64,000 bases of DNA. It comes from a bacterium. GTDB lineage: Bacteria > Bacillota > Bacilli > Lactobacillales > Streptococcaceae. The notes under the pieces were generated by a model. It was not told where the DNA came from. It made no database searches and saw only the letters and a list, made by a program, of their open reading frames with translations. The stretch is from positions 10,705 to 74,704 of the forward strand of contig CAJNBY010000009.1 in NCBI GenBank assembly GCA_905221125.1, written 5' to 3'. This document shows positions 21,933 to 32,403 of this stretch, in pieces. Position 1 is the stretch's first letter; the number at the start of each line of letters is the position of its first letter. Made by a program: the position numbers and the translations under genes.

Positions 21933-22208
21933 ATGGAAGAAATCTTAAAAGGAACAACCGAATCAGGGTTTGAATATAAAATTCCTAAAAAACGATTGAG
22001 AAATTATTATCTTCTCAAATCTGTCGCGAAAGTTGAAAAGCAAGATCTTGAAGAAACAGAAACATTTTTAAATCTTCTATTTGGTAAAGAACAAGCTCTA
22101 TCATTTTTAAAACATTTAGAGGATGAAGATGAAATCGTGGATTCTGAAGTGTTATTTGCAGATATTAAGAGTATCTTTGATAAAAGTAATGACTTAAAAA
22201 AATCCTAG
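21933..22208 (+). CDS. Tail assembly chaperone, first frame (G-like)
   Basis: This 91-residue acidic protein ends with Leu-Lys-Lys-Ser at a run of seven A followed by TCC TAG. It corresponds to lambda gpG: it lies between tube and tape-measure genes and is read on into the next frame by a -1 shift in related phages. It guides tube polymerisation on the tape measure and is not in the virion. Confidence 0.75.
   Translation: MEEILKGTTESGFEYKIPKKRLRNYYLLKSVAKVEKQDLEETETFLNLLFGKEQALSFLKHLEDEDEIVDSEVLFADIKSIFDKSNDLKKS
22196..22202 (+). other. Probable -1 ribosomal frameshift site
   Basis: In the zero frame the heptamer is A AAA AAA, the classic slippery form X XXY YYZ, four codons before the stop. 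The -1 frame is open through the stop (ATC CTA GTC CTT GCT CAG ATG) into the 22220 gene, so slippage would give a fused chaperone of about 220 residues. No measured efficiency; a stimulatory hairpin was not sought in detail. Confidence 0.65.
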
Positions 22209-22219
22209 TCCTTGCTCAG

Positions 22220-22606
22220 ATGATTACCTTAGACGAGGATGCTCTTGTCTGTGATTTAGCGGAAACATATCAAATATACGATTATAAACAGCTACCTTTA
22301 AATCAGGTGGCTGTTTTTGCGTATGGTTTGCGTGATGATTCGCGGATAAAGCAGATGATGTCTAATCAGATTGTCCCTCTGGAAACTACTTTGCTTGCAA
22401 GTATTGTAGACAGACTGTCTCTTTCTTTGTGGTTGCAAACCAAGGATGGCCAAAAGGGTGTTAATCGTCCTGCATCCATCGCAGATCAACTCATTAAGAG
22501 AGATAAGAGTGAGAATGATGAGAAAGACTATCTCGTCTTTGAATCTGGGGAGGACTTTGAAAACTATCGCAAGGCTTTACTTGCGAAAACAGGAGGTGAA
22601 AGCTAG
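22220..22606 (+). CDS. Tail assembly chaperone, second frame (T-like)
   Basis: This 128-residue frame lies in -1 relative to the preceding gene and is open back to the slippery site. No good ribosome-binding site precedes its ATG, which supports expression mainly as the frameshifted fusion. It ends overlapping the GTG start of the tape measure. Confidence 0.7.
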   Translation: MITLDEDALVCDLAETYQIYDYKQLPLNQVAVFAYGLRDDSRIKQMMSNQIVPLETTLLASIVDRLSLSLWLQTKDGQKGVNRPASIADQLIKRDKSENDEKDYLVFESGEDFENYRKALLAKTGGES

Positions 22607-25500
22607 TGGCAACACAACTAGGGAAAGCCTATGTACAAATCATTCCATCCGCTAAAGGAATAAGCGGAATGATCCAGAAAGAGATAGGTGGCGAGGTTGC
22701 TTCAGCAGGAACTTTCGCAGGAGAATCACTTGGATCAAACATTGTAGGCACCTTTAAAAAGATAGTTGCAGCTGCAGGTATTGGAAAAGCCTTTAGCGCC
22801 GCATTGAGTGAAGGGGCAGCACTCCAACAATCAATTGGCGGTGTTGAGACCCTCTTTAAAACCTCAGCAGGAAAAGTAAGAGCCTATGCAGAAGAAGCCT
22901 ATCGAACTACGGGACTTTCTGCAAATAAATACATGGAGAATGTAACAGGCTTCTCAGCTAGTTTATTGCAATCTCTTGGTGGTGATGTCAGTTTAGCAGC
23001 TGATGTTGCTAACAGGGCAATGGTTGATATGTCAGATAATGCTAACAAGATGGGGACATCTATGGAAAGCATCCAGATGGCATATCAAGGTTTTGCCAAG
23101 CAGAACTATACCATGCTGGACAACTTGAAGCTAGGATATGGTGGTACTCAACAAGAAATGAAGCGTCTGATTGCAGACGCAGCTAGCTACAAGAAAGAGC
23201 AAGAAGAGCTGAACGTTACTGTAAAAGATGGAGATATGTCTTTTGGTAACATCGTTAACGCTATTTCTGTTGTGCAGAGTAAATTGAAAATCACTGGTAC
23301 GACTGCAAAAGAAGCGTCAACGACTTTCACAGGATCCTTTGAATCGATGAAAGCAGCTGCTCAGAATATCCTTGGTAAAATTGCGATTGGCGAAAATGTA
23401 ACACCAGCCTTACAATCACTACTAGAAACCACAAAGACTTTCCTTTTTGGTAACTTCTTACCAATGATAGGAAATATCTTATCAGGGTTAGGAGTAGTCT
23501 TAACTGAAGGACTCAGTTCACTAGCTTCTCAGCTTTTTGGGGAAGCTTTTGGTAGTGCGGTATATGAGCAGATTGGACGTGTAACAGGAATTTTCGAAAC
23601 ATTCTTTGACATGATCTTTGGGTCTATGGATAAAGAGGGGAACTTCGAGATATTAGATGCACTTGGATTTAGCGAGGATGCAGCGAACCAAATTATCAAT
23701 ATTGCAGACAATATCCGTGTAACCTTTGAGAATATCGGTTCTGCTATCGGTAATGTTGGTAGTATCGTAGCTGATTTTGTTGGAGGTTTTTTAGGCATAC
23801 AAGATAGCAGTCAAAATGTCAATCTTTTAGGGACAGCATTTGAATTTCTTTCTAATGTTCTAAAAGGTGCTTCTTCAATTTTGAAGGATATAACAGGATT
23901 GCTAAAAGAGCATCCAGGTATTGTATCTGCAGTTGCGTCTGCTGTTATTGGATTAACTACAGCATGGAAAACCTACAAAGCTGTTAGTTTAGCTATAAAA
24001 ACTATCGAGAGCGCTAAAAACGCAATCTTTAATATCTCTTTTGCCTTATCTCAAGCTAGAGCGGTTGCCAGTGGAACCTTGACGGCTGCTTTAGCGGCTG
24101 AGAATGCGGCAGCAGTTGGAGCGAGTGGTTCTTTTAGTCTATTTAATGCAGTTATGTCTGCAAATCCTATCGTTCTTGTTGTCGGTGCTATTGCTGCACT
24201 TGTTGCCGCCTTGGCTTGGTTCTTCACTCAAACCGAAACAGGTAGACAAATTTGGCAAGGCTTCATGGATTGGTTGTCTAGTGCTTGGCAGTCTATTAGT
24301 TCAACATTGTCTGGTGTTTGGAACGGTATTGTTGAAACAGCTACAACCGTCTGGAATAATATGATGGCTGTTGTCGCTCCAATCATTCAAACGGTTATTG
24401 ATTTTATTAAATCAGTTTGGGACGGTATTTCCCTATGGTGGACTGAAAATCAAGGGTTGATTCAACAAACGTTCACAACGGTTTGGAACGCAATCCAGAC
24501 AGTTATTCAGACGGTTATGCCGATTATTCAATCCATTATTGAAACCGCAATGAATACCCTCGGACCTTTTATTGAAGGGACTTGGAACAATATCTGTACG
24601 GTTGTGAAGACGGTTTGGGAATTAATCAAGATTGCTATTCAGACGGCTATGGATGTTATTGGCGGCATTATAAAAGCAGTCATGGCTATCATCAATGGTG
24701 ACTGGGACACCGCTTGGAATGCTATAAAAGGTGTTGGTGAAGCCATTTGGAAAGGGTTGTCTGCTGCAGGTAAGGCTATCTTTGATGGTTTTGCTCAGAT
24801 ATTATCTAATATCTGGAGCACGATCAAAACTGTCGCAAGTAATGCCTGGGAAGGGTTGAAATCAACTGTCTTAGGTCTGATTGATGGACTTGTACAAGGA
24901 GCTAAAAATGCTTGGGAAAGCATGAAACAAGGTGTTCGTGATCTTGTTGATAAGGTTACAAGCATATTCGATGGAATCAAAAACATTGACCTTTGGGAGG
25001 CTGGTAAAGCTATTCTTGATGGATTTTTAAATGGTTTGAAATCAGCTTGGAATGCTGTCACTGATTTCGTCGGAGGTATTGCTGGTTGGATTGCTGACCA
25101 CAAAGGTCCGATTGAATACGACCGTAAACTCTTGATTCCTGCTGGTAATGCGATTATGCAAGGTTTGAATAGAGGGTTGCAAGACCGTTTCAAAGATGTT
25201 AAGAAATCGGTCGGTGGAATGGCTGGCGAAATCTCAAACGCATTTTCAAATGATGATTTTGGTTTGAGTGGAACACCGACTATTGCCAAAAATATTGAAG
25301 CAAGTTTGGCTATGCCAAGCGCTCAAATTGAGGCAAAAGACAGTCAAACCGTGTCTGAGATAGCGATTCTGAGAGCAAGTATGGAGAAGATCCTTACTGC
25401 TATCCTTGAAAAGCCGTCAGATACTTACCTGGACGCTGATAAAATTTCAATGAGCGTCTACCAACGCCAAGGTGCAATTTATGCTAGGGAGGGAATTTAA
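22606..25500 (+). CDS. Tape measure protein
   Basis: This 964-residue protein is the longest in the prophage. It starts at GTG after AGGAGGTG. It is Ala/Gly/Ser-rich, with hydrophobic stretches in the middle (for example around residues 520-545) and a Trp-containing repeating region (about 560-830; units such as [30 protein letters not shown]). These are usual for proteins that set tail length and help DNA entry. At roughly 1.5 angstrom per residue the tail would be near 145 nm (rule of thumb). Confidence 0.9.
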   Translation: MATQLGKAYVQIIPSAKGISGMIQKEIGGEVASAGTFAGESLGSNIVGTFKKIVAAAGIGKAFSAALSEGAALQQSIGGVETLFKTSAGKVRAYAEEAYRTTGLSANKYMENVTGFSASLLQSLGGDVSLAADVANRAMVDMSDNANKMGTSMESIQMAYQGFAKQNYTMLDNLKLGYGGTQQEMKRLIADAASYKKEQEELNVTVKDGDMSFGNIVNAISVVQSKLKITGTTAKEASTTFTGSFESMKAAAQNILGKIAIGENVTPALQSLLETTKTFLFGNFLPMIGNILSGLGVVLTEGLSSLASQLFGEAFGSAVYEQIGRVTGIFETFFDMIFGSMDKEGNFEILDALGFSEDAANQIINIADNIRVTFENIGSAIGNVGSIVADFVGGFLGIQDSSQNVNLLGTAFEFLSNVLKGASSILKDITGLLKEHPGIVSAVASAVIGLTTAWKTYKAVSLAIKTIESAKNAIFNISFALSQARAVASGTLTAALAAENAAAVGASGSFSLFNAVMSANPIVLVVGAIAALVAALAWFFTQTETGRQIWQGFMDWLSSAWQSISSTLSGVWNGIVETATTVWNNMMAVVAPIIQTVIDFIKSVWDGISLWWTENQGLIQQTFTTVWNAIQTVIQTVMPIIQSIIETAMNTLGPFIEGTWNNICTVVKTVWELIKIAIQTAMDVIGGIIKAVMAIINGDWDTAWNAIKGVGEAIWKGLSAAGKAIFDGFAQILSNIWSTIKTVASNAWEGLKSTVLGLIDGLVQGAKNAWESMKQGVRDLVDKVTSIFDGIKNIDLWEAGKAILDGFLNGLKSAWNAVTDFVGGIAGWIADHKGPIEYDRKLLIPAGNAIMQGLNRGLQDRFKDVKKSVGGMAGEISNAFSNDDFGLSGTPTIAKNIEASLAMPSAQIEAKDSQTVSEIAILRASMEKILTAILEKPSDTYLDADKISMSVYQRQGAIYAREGI

Positions 25501-26198
25501 TGGAATACATGATTATCAATGGTTTCAATACTTCAACCATTCCTAAATGTGTGGTGACCGACTTTGGCGAGGTAGAGGCTGCTAAGCCTAAAGTCTCGGA
25601 AACAGCTACCCTGTTTGGGGTTAACGGGAATTACCGTGTCTTGGACGGTGCTTATGAGAGTTACGAAAGGACTTTTGCATTTTACCTTCCAAGGACGGTA
25701 GACCCGTCTAAAATCGTTGAGAGATTCCAACCAAATGACAATACGCTAGAATTTAGCTACCAGCTAGGCTCTTTATTTTATGCTGATTTCATCAGCGCAA
25801 AATACAAACCTCATGGTATGCATGGCTGGAAACTAGAAATTAAGCTGAGTATGCAACCATTCCGCTATCAAAAAAGTGTCGCTCCTTTGGTCTTTACCGC
25901 CAGTGGCAATGTCAACAATCCAGGCTCTGTTTACAGTGAGCCTGTGATTGAGATTGAAGGGGATGGAGATATTTCTTTGACTATCGGACGGACAACCATG
26001 CACTTGACCATTAGACGAAAAGTGACCATTGATTGTAGACATAAGAAACAAAATATCTACAACGCAGATGGTGCGGTTCAAAATACGCTACGGAAACGTG
26101 GAGGCTTCTTTGAATTGGCAGTAGGTAATAACGGTCTGGTCTTCACTGGCGCGGTTCGTAAGGTCACAGTTCGGCCAAATTGGAGGTACATCTTATGA
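25500..26198 (+). CDS. Distal tail protein (Dit)
   Basis: This 232-residue protein has a beta-rich N-terminal ring domain with an early INGFNTST motif and a C-terminal half for attaching the baseplate. It lies between tape measure and Tal, the standard Dit position in siphoviruses of Gram-positives. ATG overlaps the tape-measure stop. Confidence 0.85.
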   Translation: MEYMIINGFNTSTIPKCVVTDFGEVEAAKPKVSETATLFGVNGNYRVLDGAYESYERTFAFYLPRTVDPSKIVERFQPNDNTLEFSYQLGSLFYADFISAKYKPHGMHGWKLEIKLSMQPFRYQKSVAPLVFTASGNVNNPGSVYSEPVIEIEGDGDISLTIGRTTMHLTIRRKVTIDCRHKKQNIYNADGAVQNTLRKRGGFFELAVGNNGLVFTGAVRKVTVRPNWRYIL

Positions 26199-28000
26199 TT
26201 TATCTTACAGAGGGGAACACGCCTTTAAACGAGGCTTACAACGATGAAATTGTTCAGGAGCGAAACAATACCTATCAACTGACCTTTCGTTTTCCTACAT
26301 CGGATCCCAAGTGGGAATTGCTGAAAGAGGAAACTTTCTTGACTGCAGATGACCTGCATGGTGAGCAGGATTTTTATATTTTTGAGGTTGAAAAGCAACA
26401 AGGATATATCCAAGTCTATGCTAATCAGGTTATCAGCTTGTTAAATAACTACATCGTCAGCTCTATCGATGTTGACCGTGTCAGTGGTACAAGGGTATTG
26501 AGCGCATTGGCTGGTAGTATTACCAGAACCAATCCTTTCTCTTTTTTCTCGGACATTGATGATAGGCATACGCTTAACATCAAGGATAAGAATGCTATGG
26601 AGGTCTTGGCCAAAGACAAGCACTCTATCCTTGGTCAATGGGGCGGAGATATGGTCCGGAATGGCTACAATTTGCGCTTGTTGAAAAATGGCGGTTCAGA
26701 AAATGAATCGCTTTTCATGTACAAGAAAAACCTGTCTAGCTACCAGCACAAGACCTCTACTAAATCCCTGAAAACTCGGATAACCTTTAAAACGACTGTT
26801 AAAGGCGAGGGAGAAAAGGCGCCTGACGTTGACTATGTGGTAGTGATTGATAGCCCCTTACTCGGAAAATACAGCCAAATCTATGAAGCTGTTGTTGAGG
26901 TCAATGACCAAAACGTCAAAGACCAGGCTAGCTTGATTGAATACGGTAAGCAGTATTTTCGGACAAGTATGTGCGATATGCTGGAAGATAACCTTGAAAT
27001 CTCGGTTGTCGGTCAGAGTGATGTAGCCGTTCGGATGTTCGATGTGGTCAGTATCTACCATGAATGGTATGGCCTTGATGTTCGTAAGAAAATCACTAAA
27101 TACACCTATTCGCCAATGTCTAAACGTCTGAAATCAATAGGTTTTGGGGCGTTCCAGTCAAGTCTGGCTAATGCGATTGGTGGAATTGTAAATGATGCCG
27201 TTTTGAATGAAAGCAGAAATCTGCATAAGATTTTTGATGAACGTTTGAAAAAGGAAATCGCCAACGCCGACCGTGCGTTTGACGCTGAATTTGCCAAGCG
27301 TGAGAAAGCTATCACGGACGCCATCGAGCAGTACAAGGCTAAAGCCGAAGAATTCGGTGCCAAAATCCACGAAGAAATGGAGAAAGAGCGCCCTGAGTTT
27401 GTGAAGCGGATTCGTGAGGAACTCATGAGTGGCGCTGACTCTATTGCTGAACTCAGTAAGAAATTAGAGCAGGTCAGTGAAACTGCAAGGGTTAACGCAA
27501 GCCTGATTGGTGGTGACGGGAATACCCAGTACAATAAGAACCGCTTGAACGGTGGCACGGCTAAGAAAATCAGTTATGGAACGGATTTCGTGGAGGTAGG
27601 GCATAACGGCGATGGTTTTGAGGTTGGCAAGCAGTACGTCATCAGCTGGTCAGCGACCTGCACGCCTTACGGACGTGTAGATGTCACTATGGTGGTGAAT
27701 AAGCCTACGTTCTATGGTGGACACGTTCATCTTGCGCCTGCTAATTCGATTATGCCAGTGATTGAGAAGGACCTCGCTCAGAAAGAGGAAAAGGTCCTAT
27801 CGGTTTACTATGGTGCTTATCGTCTGACCTTCTCAGGCGACTGGTATCAGGATTTAGAACAGTCTGTGACGATTGACAATCAGACAAGACGGATTGAACT
27901 AATGCCAGTCTATAAGACAGTAGCAGACGGGCAAAATTCAAGATATGACGGAAGTTGGAACGAGAGTCCAACTTTCATTTTTGACGGAGGTTTAACATGA
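26195..28000 (+). CDS. Tail-associated lysin/endopeptidase-type protein (Tal)
   Basis: This 601-residue protein has an N-terminal tail-hub domain (MIYLTEGNTPLNEAYNDEIV; about 1-340, like gp27/Prophage-endopeptidase-tail), a coiled-coil segment (about 350-440) and a C-terminal beta-rich carbohydrate-binding-like domain. It closes the tail tube and may help reach the cell surface; no clear peptidase active site is visible. ATG 26195 follows GGAGG and overlaps the Dit stop. Confidence 0.8.
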   Translation: MIYLTEGNTPLNEAYNDEIVQERNNTYQLTFRFPTSDPKWELLKEETFLTADDLHGEQDFYIFEVEKQQGYIQVYANQVISLLNNYIVSSIDVDRVSGTRVLSALAGSITRTNPFSFFSDIDDRHTLNIKDKNAMEVLAKDKHSILGQWGGDMVRNGYNLRLLKNGGSENESLFMYKKNLSSYQHKTSTKSLKTRITFKTTVKGEGEKAPDVDYVVVIDSPLLGKYSQIYEAVVEVNDQNVKDQASLIEYGKQYFRTSMCDMLEDNLEISVVGQSDVAVRMFDVVSIYHEWYGLDVRKKITKYTYSPMSKRLKSIGFGAFQSSLANAIGGIVNDAVLNESRNLHKIFDERLKKEIANADRAFDAEFAKREKAITDAIEQYKAKAEEFGAKIHEEMEKERPEFVKRIREELMSGADSIAELSKKLEQVSETARVNASLIGGDGNTQYNKNRLNGGTAKKISYGTDFVEVGHNGDGFEVGKQYVISWSATCTPYGRVDVTMVVNKPTFYGGHVHLAPANSIMPVIEKDLAQKEEKVLSVYYGAYRLTFSGDWYQDLEQSVTIDNQTRRIELMPVYKTVADGQNSRYDGSWNESPTFIFDGGLT

Positions 28001-28797
28001 CGGAAACAATCCCAATAAGGGTTCAACACAAGCGCATGCCAGCACGAGACTGGGCAAGTAGCACTCTGGTCTTACTTGATGGCGAGTTAGGTGTTGAGAG
28101 CGACACAGGTAAGGTCAAGGTCGGAAATGGCCGTGACCGATTTTCAGCTCTTCAATATCTGACGGGACCTAAAGGTGACCGTGGTGACCGTGGGGAAACG
28201 GGACCACGAGGAGCGGACGGTGTCATGCGATTTGAAGCACTGACAACTCAACAGAGAGAGGGCTTGCGTGGCGAGAATGGCCACAGCTTAAATGCGAACG
28301 TACGTATCGAGGGAAGCTATCGAAACGGTGCGACCAGTCAGTTAAACCTGATCGCAGATGTCTACTATGACGGAACACGGTTAACAAGTGGCTATACTGT
28401 TGATTATTACTACAGAGGGTTCGGAAATAACAACTGGCAAAGCTTGCAAAACCAAACGCCTGACGCAAACGGGAAATTCGCTCAGTGGAACGCTTCTCAG
28501 CGTTCAGGAGGCTGGTTTGAGGTCTATATCGTTGTAACACACAATGGTATTAAAGCAGCTGCTAGCACACGTCTTGATAATGTCAGTGACGGTGCAAGGG
28601 GGGCGAATGGTGCAACGGGTCCAGCAGGGCCGGCAGGACCAGCTGGACCCAGAGGTGCGGACGGAGCGCCTGGACAAAACATCATCAATCAAAATGGTGG
28701 GCAACCGATGAAGTATTGGTCTGGTACAAGGGCTCAATATGACGCGATTCCTAACAAGGATAGTAATACTATCTATGACATCTATAGTAATTCGTAG
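27997..28797 (+). CDS. Collagen-like tail fibre with HylP-type N-terminus
   Basis: This 266-residue protein opens with a trimerising head like that of phage hyaluronidases (TETIPIRVQHKRMPARDWAS, then LLDGELGVESDTG). Two Gly-X-Y tracts follow (about 56-75 and 200-225; GPKGDRGDRGETGPRGADG and GATGPAGPAGPAGPRGADG) around a beta-rich middle domain. There is no hyaluronidase catalytic region, so it is structural. It would form a triple-helical fibre. Confidence 0.8.
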   Translation: MTETIPIRVQHKRMPARDWASSTLVLLDGELGVESDTGKVKVGNGRDRFSALQYLTGPKGDRGDRGETGPRGADGVMRFEALTTQQREGLRGENGHSLNANVRIEGSYRNGATSQLNLIADVYYDGTRLTSGYTVDYYYRGFGNNNWQSLQNQTPDANGKFAQWNASQRSGGWFEVYIVVTHNGIKAAASTRLDNVSDGARGANGATGPAGPAGPAGPRGADGAPGQNIINQNGGQPMKYWSGTRAQYDAIPNKDSNTIYDIYSNS

Positions 28798-28805
28798 GAG
28801 GTAGT

Positions 28806-29207
28806 ATGGCTAGAGAAGGAATTTACGTGGGTGGCAAGGAAGTTGTTGAAAGATATATAGGAGATAAGCTAATCTGGAAAAAATACAGATTTCGAATTGT
28901 AAACACGTTGTCATTGACTATATTAAATATTAACTATCAGTCAGCTACTTTAGACTTTTACACTCGATTCTCGTACCGATATGTAGGATTAAACTCAGGG
29001 TACTACTATTTGAGGATAGAAGAAAAGTTCGTCAAAGTATATGCCTATAATTTATCAACACCTAATCCATCTTTTGTGTTTTTACTAGGTCAAAATGAAG
29101 ATGCAGGAGTAGATGAAGCAAGCAAGCGTCAAGCTTTATCTGATTTGACACGAAACTGGTTTAGAAATGATTATAAAGATATTGTTTTATATGACAGAAT
29201 GAGGTAA
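28806..29207 (+). CDS. Small baseplate-associated protein, unknown
   Basis: This 133-residue protein begins MAREGIYVGGKEVVERYIGD, a motif frequent at the start of small tail proteins of streptococcal phages, with a Tyr-rich beta domain after it. ATG follows GGAGG. Lower GC than both neighbours, as if exchanged as a module. Confidence 0.6.
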   Translation: MAREGIYVGGKEVVERYIGDKLIWKKYRFRIVNTLSLTILNINYQSATLDFYTRFSYRYVGLNSGYYYLRIEEKFVKVYAYNLSTPNPSFVFLLGQNEDAGVDEASKRQALSDLTRNWFRNDYKDIVLYDRMR

Positions 29208-29210
29208 CAC

Positions 29211-30662
29211 ATGGATATTACCATTCAAAACGTTCGTTCGCCTGCTCTTGAGCATAACGGAAGATACTACAAGGTCTTTCAGCCACGGACACGAGATGAA
29301 CTGCTGAAACTACACCACATGGGTTGCGTTGGTGACACAGTAGTGACGGACATCCAGCTAGAGCAAGGGGATTTCCCGACTAGCTTTGTGGAGCCTACCG
29401 TCACGCAACGTACTCTGTCAGGCCTCTTCAAGGATATGCGTTCTATTGAAATAGAACTGAAAGACCCGAACAGTACTCTTTGGGGTAAAATCCAGCAGAA
29501 TAACCAAGGGGCGCTGACTCAGTTCTTTGATACGAATGTCAAGAGCGCTATCGCTCAGACGGCTAGAGAAATCAGACAGGAAGTGCGAGACGCTGCTAAC
29601 AGTGCGAGGGTACAAGTGACGCCTGAAGGTGTGACCATCGGCTCTACTACTTTAACTGGTGAGCAGTTAGCCTCTACGATTTCCGCAAGTCCAAGAGGCG
29701 TTGACATCATTGCTCCACACGTTCGTGTACAGTCCGATATGTTGGTAGATGGTGCGGTAACAGCTAGGAAGTTAGCAGCTGGGTCTGTCACTGCCGACAA
29801 TATCCAAGCTGGTGCCATTACGGGCGATAAAATCAACGTAGATGATGCACTTATTCGGAACCTGACAGCAAGAGATGCCTTGATTGACAAGCTGACATCC
29901 AAGCAAATCTTCACAACCAAGATTGAATCAGTCGTGTCTAGCTCAACCTTCCTACAAGCATATCAAGGTGAAATTGGAGGTTTCACCTTAGGTCAGTTTG
30001 ACAACGGAGGTGGACGCTGGATTTCTGGTGTCAACCAATTCTCGGTTGGAATGGGAAATGGTGCTGGTTATGGTACTAAGACAGCCTTTTGGGCGAATTG
30101 GGGCGATAACTGGAACCAAGCAGGACCGAACTCTTGGCATGTGGATACAGATGGGCAGATGTATTGTAAGAATACAGTTAGCTTCTATGGTAAAGTTGAC
30201 TTCTCTGGCTCTACAAACGTTAACTTCTACAGTAAGATTAATGCTACCAAAGGTATCTGGACAGGAAATGCAGATATTTATGGTGCTGGGTCAAACCCAG
30301 CTGGAGGAGATAATGCCGTTGTCTGGTGGAATCAAATCACTACAGCGAAATGGAGAGGATATGCAGGTATTACTTCAAGTTCAGATAGACGTTTGAAAGA
30401 AAATATTAAAGGGAGTCCAGTTAATGCTTTGGATAAAATCCAAGCATTGAACATGGTCTCTTTTGATTTCATCGAGAGCCAGAAACACGAAGAGGTTGGT
30501 TTGATTGCGCAGGAAGCACAGAAGGTAGTACCTGAAGCAATTGAAACAGATGAAGTGACATCTTATCTGTCTATCAACTATTCAAAATTCGTACCCTACT
30601 TGCTAAAAGCTGTCCAAGAATTAGACCTTAAAATTAAAGAAATGGAGAAACTACATGGATAA
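29211..30662 (+). CDS. Tail fibre with C-terminal S74 intramolecular chaperone
   Basis: This 483-residue protein has a helical N-terminal part, a beta-helix-like middle (GAITGDKINVDD, TARDALIDKLTS) and a C-terminal Peptidase_S74 chaperone (about 390-480; SSSDRRLKENI carries the Ser and Lys of the autocleavage dyad, followed by VGLIAQEAQKVVPEAI). The chaperone trimerises the fibre and then cuts itself off. A receptor- or polysaccharide-binding role is likely. Confidence 0.85.
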   Translation: MDITIQNVRSPALEHNGRYYKVFQPRTRDELLKLHHMGCVGDTVVTDIQLEQGDFPTSFVEPTVTQRTLSGLFKDMRSIEIELKDPNSTLWGKIQQNNQGALTQFFDTNVKSAIAQTAREIRQEVRDAANSARVQVTPEGVTIGSTTLTGEQLASTISASPRGVDIIAPHVRVQSDMLVDGAVTARKLAAGSVTADNIQAGAITGDKINVDDALIRNLTARDALIDKLTSKQIFTTKIESVVSSSTFLQAYQGEIGGFTLGQFDNGGGRWISGVNQFSVGMGNGAGYGTKTAFWANWGDNWNQAGPNSWHVDTDGQMYCKNTVSFYGKVDFSGSTNVNFYSKINATKGIWTGNADIYGAGSNPAGGDNAVVWWNQITTAKWRGYAGITSSSDRRLKENIKGSPVNALDKIQALNMVSFDFIESQKHEEVGLIAQEAQKVVPEAIETDEVTSYLSINYSKFVPYLLKAVQELDLKIKEMEKLHG

Positions 30663-30858
30663 TCACACAATCGACAAGCTTGTCGCTGAGTCGCTCGCTA
30701 ACCGCTTGGCTGAGGGCGAATTGGGGCGTGCGCATTTAGATGCACACTATACGTTGGCTTTGGCTGAATTACAGGCCTTTAAAGCGGTACTGGAATACGA
30801 CCCAGCGCTTAAAGAACTGTTCGAAGAAACTCAGGATAAAATGAAAGGAACTAACTAA
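30655..30858 (+). CDS. Small phage protein, unknown
   Basis: This 67-residue helical protein overlaps both the fibre gene and the DUF1366-like gene. A similar small gene follows fibre genes in related phages. Function unknown. Confidence 0.6.
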   Translation: MDNHTIDKLVAESLANRLAEGELGRAHLDAHYTLALAELQAFKAVLEYDPALKELFEETQDKMKGTN

Positions 30859-31619
30859 TGACTTACAAATTAACAGGAAGCCCTATTTTGAAAGGGGAAA
30901 AGAATGTCACTATCGTAACGATTGAGAAAGAAGAGACTGGGCGCTACAGCTATGAGCGTGTGGAATTGCCAGGTAATCGCACGCAGGATAATGAAGAAGT
31001 GCTGATTCAAGCCGTTTTAGACTTTATTAGAACAGAACTTGACCCGACAAATGCCATCGTGACTGCTCAAGCGAAATTAGAGCAGACTTTGGCTAAATTG
31101 GAACAAGCTGAGCAGAAAGTAGCTCAAGCTCAAGCAAATCTTGAACAAACCCAAGAGAAATTGAGTCAAGCAGAAGCGAAGCAAAATGACCTTGAAGCAC
31201 TTGCGAACCGCATTAATAAAGTAGTTCGAGTGATGGCTCAAGATTCCATCATGGGTGAGAAAGTTTCTTACGGCACCACCTACAAAGAAATGGTTGAACT
31301 CTTCCCACTGGCTGAAGTTGGTAAAGTTTACGAGCCTGGCGCAATCTTTGCGGTTGAAGACCCAAGTCACGCTGAAATTAATGGAGAAGGTAAACGCATC
31401 TTGATTCAAACCAATCAGTCATTTACTTATCAAGGAGAAACCCTTGCTCAACTTGAAGGAACACCTTACCAGAATGGCGTTCTAGCACCTTGGAAGTTTA
31501 GTGCACCGAAAGCACCAAATGAGCCTACTGTCGCACCAGCTGCTGCAGTTTCTACGACAGCTACCGTGGCGCCTACAACTGCAGAACCGTCTGCTACAAC
31601 AGTTATATCTAACCAATAA
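30858..31619 (+). CDS. DUF1366-like baseplate protein
   Basis: This 253-residue protein has a beta-rich N-terminal part (about 1-50), a long coiled coil (about 70-120; QTLAKLEQAEQKVAQAQANL) and a Pro/Ala/Thr-rich tail. It matches DUF1366 proteins of streptococcal phages by start and layout. Role in the baseplate is inferred from position. Confidence 0.65.
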   Translation: MTYKLTGSPILKGEKNVTIVTIEKEETGRYSYERVELPGNRTQDNEEVLIQAVLDFIRTELDPTNAIVTAQAKLEQTLAKLEQAEQKVAQAQANLEQTQEKLSQAEAKQNDLEALANRINKVVRVMAQDSIMGEKVSYGTTYKEMVELFPLAEVGKVYEPGAIFAVEDPSHAEINGEGKRILIQTNQSFTYQGETLAQLEGTPYQNGVLAPWKFSAPKAPNEPTVAPAAAVSTTATVAPTTAEPSATTVISNQ

Positions 31620-31630
31620 TGGAGGTGCCT

Positions 31631-31909
31631 ATGGCGGAATTTGAACACCTCGTTATTCGTTTCGTAATCTCTATGATTCCTGTTATTATCTTGTATTTCT
31701 CCATGAAAGACAGAGCCACAAAGCAGGAGAATCGCATTACCGCGATGGAAAAAGACATTGAGAACCTACGTGAATTTAAAGAATCTGCAAACAAACGACT
31801 AGATAACCATGATGAACAAAACAAGGCTATCTTAGTTCTTGCAGAACAAGTTAAGTCGTTAGGCGAGGACGTCAGAGAGTTGAAAACGTTGATTCAAAGC
31901 AAAACTTAA
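31631..31909 (+). CDS. Small membrane-anchored coiled-coil phage protein
   Basis: This 92-residue protein has an N-terminal hydrophobic helix (VISMIPVIILYFSM) and a coiled-coil C-terminus (NRITAMEKDIENLREFKESA, then LAEQVKSLGEDVRELKTLI). Similar small proteins lie just before baseplate or holin genes. ATG 31631 follows GGAGG; an in-frame ATG four codons upstream would overlap that site. Confidence 0.65.
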   Translation: MAEFEHLVIRFVISMIPVIILYFSMKDRATKQENRITAMEKDIENLREFKESANKRLDNHDEQNKAILVLAEQVKSLGEDVRELKTLIQSKT

Positions 31910-31923
31910 GAAGGAGGGCAATA

Positions 31924-32400
31924 ATGGTCTGTAATCTCAATACGACCAATCTTGCTCAAGTTGATGGCGGTCACCTCATCAAGCAGGGTGATGTAGCTTC
32001 TACCTTTGGATTCGTCCTCTTGGATGAAGATTATCGTGCTGTCTCCTCTCTGGAAGGGGAGGTGGCGGTCGTTAGTCTGACCATGGACAAGTACCAGTGG
32101 AAGAAGAAGGTGACTGTCACGAACTCAAGCGTGAATTTTAATCTGGACGCTATCTTGCCTGTTGGGAAATACCGCTTAGAAATTAGCGCTGGCGGATATG
32201 TTTTCCCGAGCGATAAGACGACGCATATCAAGGTAGTTGCTTCAGATAAAGAACTGGTCACAGAGGAAATCCACGCTCTCAAGGAGCTGGATATCGCAGA
32301 AGAAGTCAAAAAACAGCTTGCAGAACGACCTACAAGCGAAGGTGGGGCATGTCAGGAAATCCCAGACTTGCTCACATACTATAACTTAGGAAAGGTATAA
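31924..32400 (+). CDS. BppU-like upper baseplate protein
   Basis: This 158-residue protein has an Ig-like beta domain (about 10-105; IKQGDVASTFGFVLLDEDY, PVGKYRLEISAGGYVFPSDK) typical of the N-terminal domain of BppU, and a short helical C-terminus that would hold receptor-binding proteins. ATG after AAGGAGG. Confidence 0.7.
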   Translation: MVCNLNTTNLAQVDGGHLIKQGDVASTFGFVLLDEDYRAVSSLEGEVAVVSLTMDKYQWKKKVTVTNSSVNFNLDAILPVGKYRLEISAGGYVFPSDKTTHIKVVASDKELVTEEIHALKELDIAEEVKKQLAERPTSEGGACQEIPDLLTYYNLGKV

Positions 32401-32403
32401 AAC

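Noticed and set aside
24795..25289. 164-codon minus-strand frame in the tape-measure gene
   Set aside because: Low-complexity antisense of a repetitive gene; no start signals.
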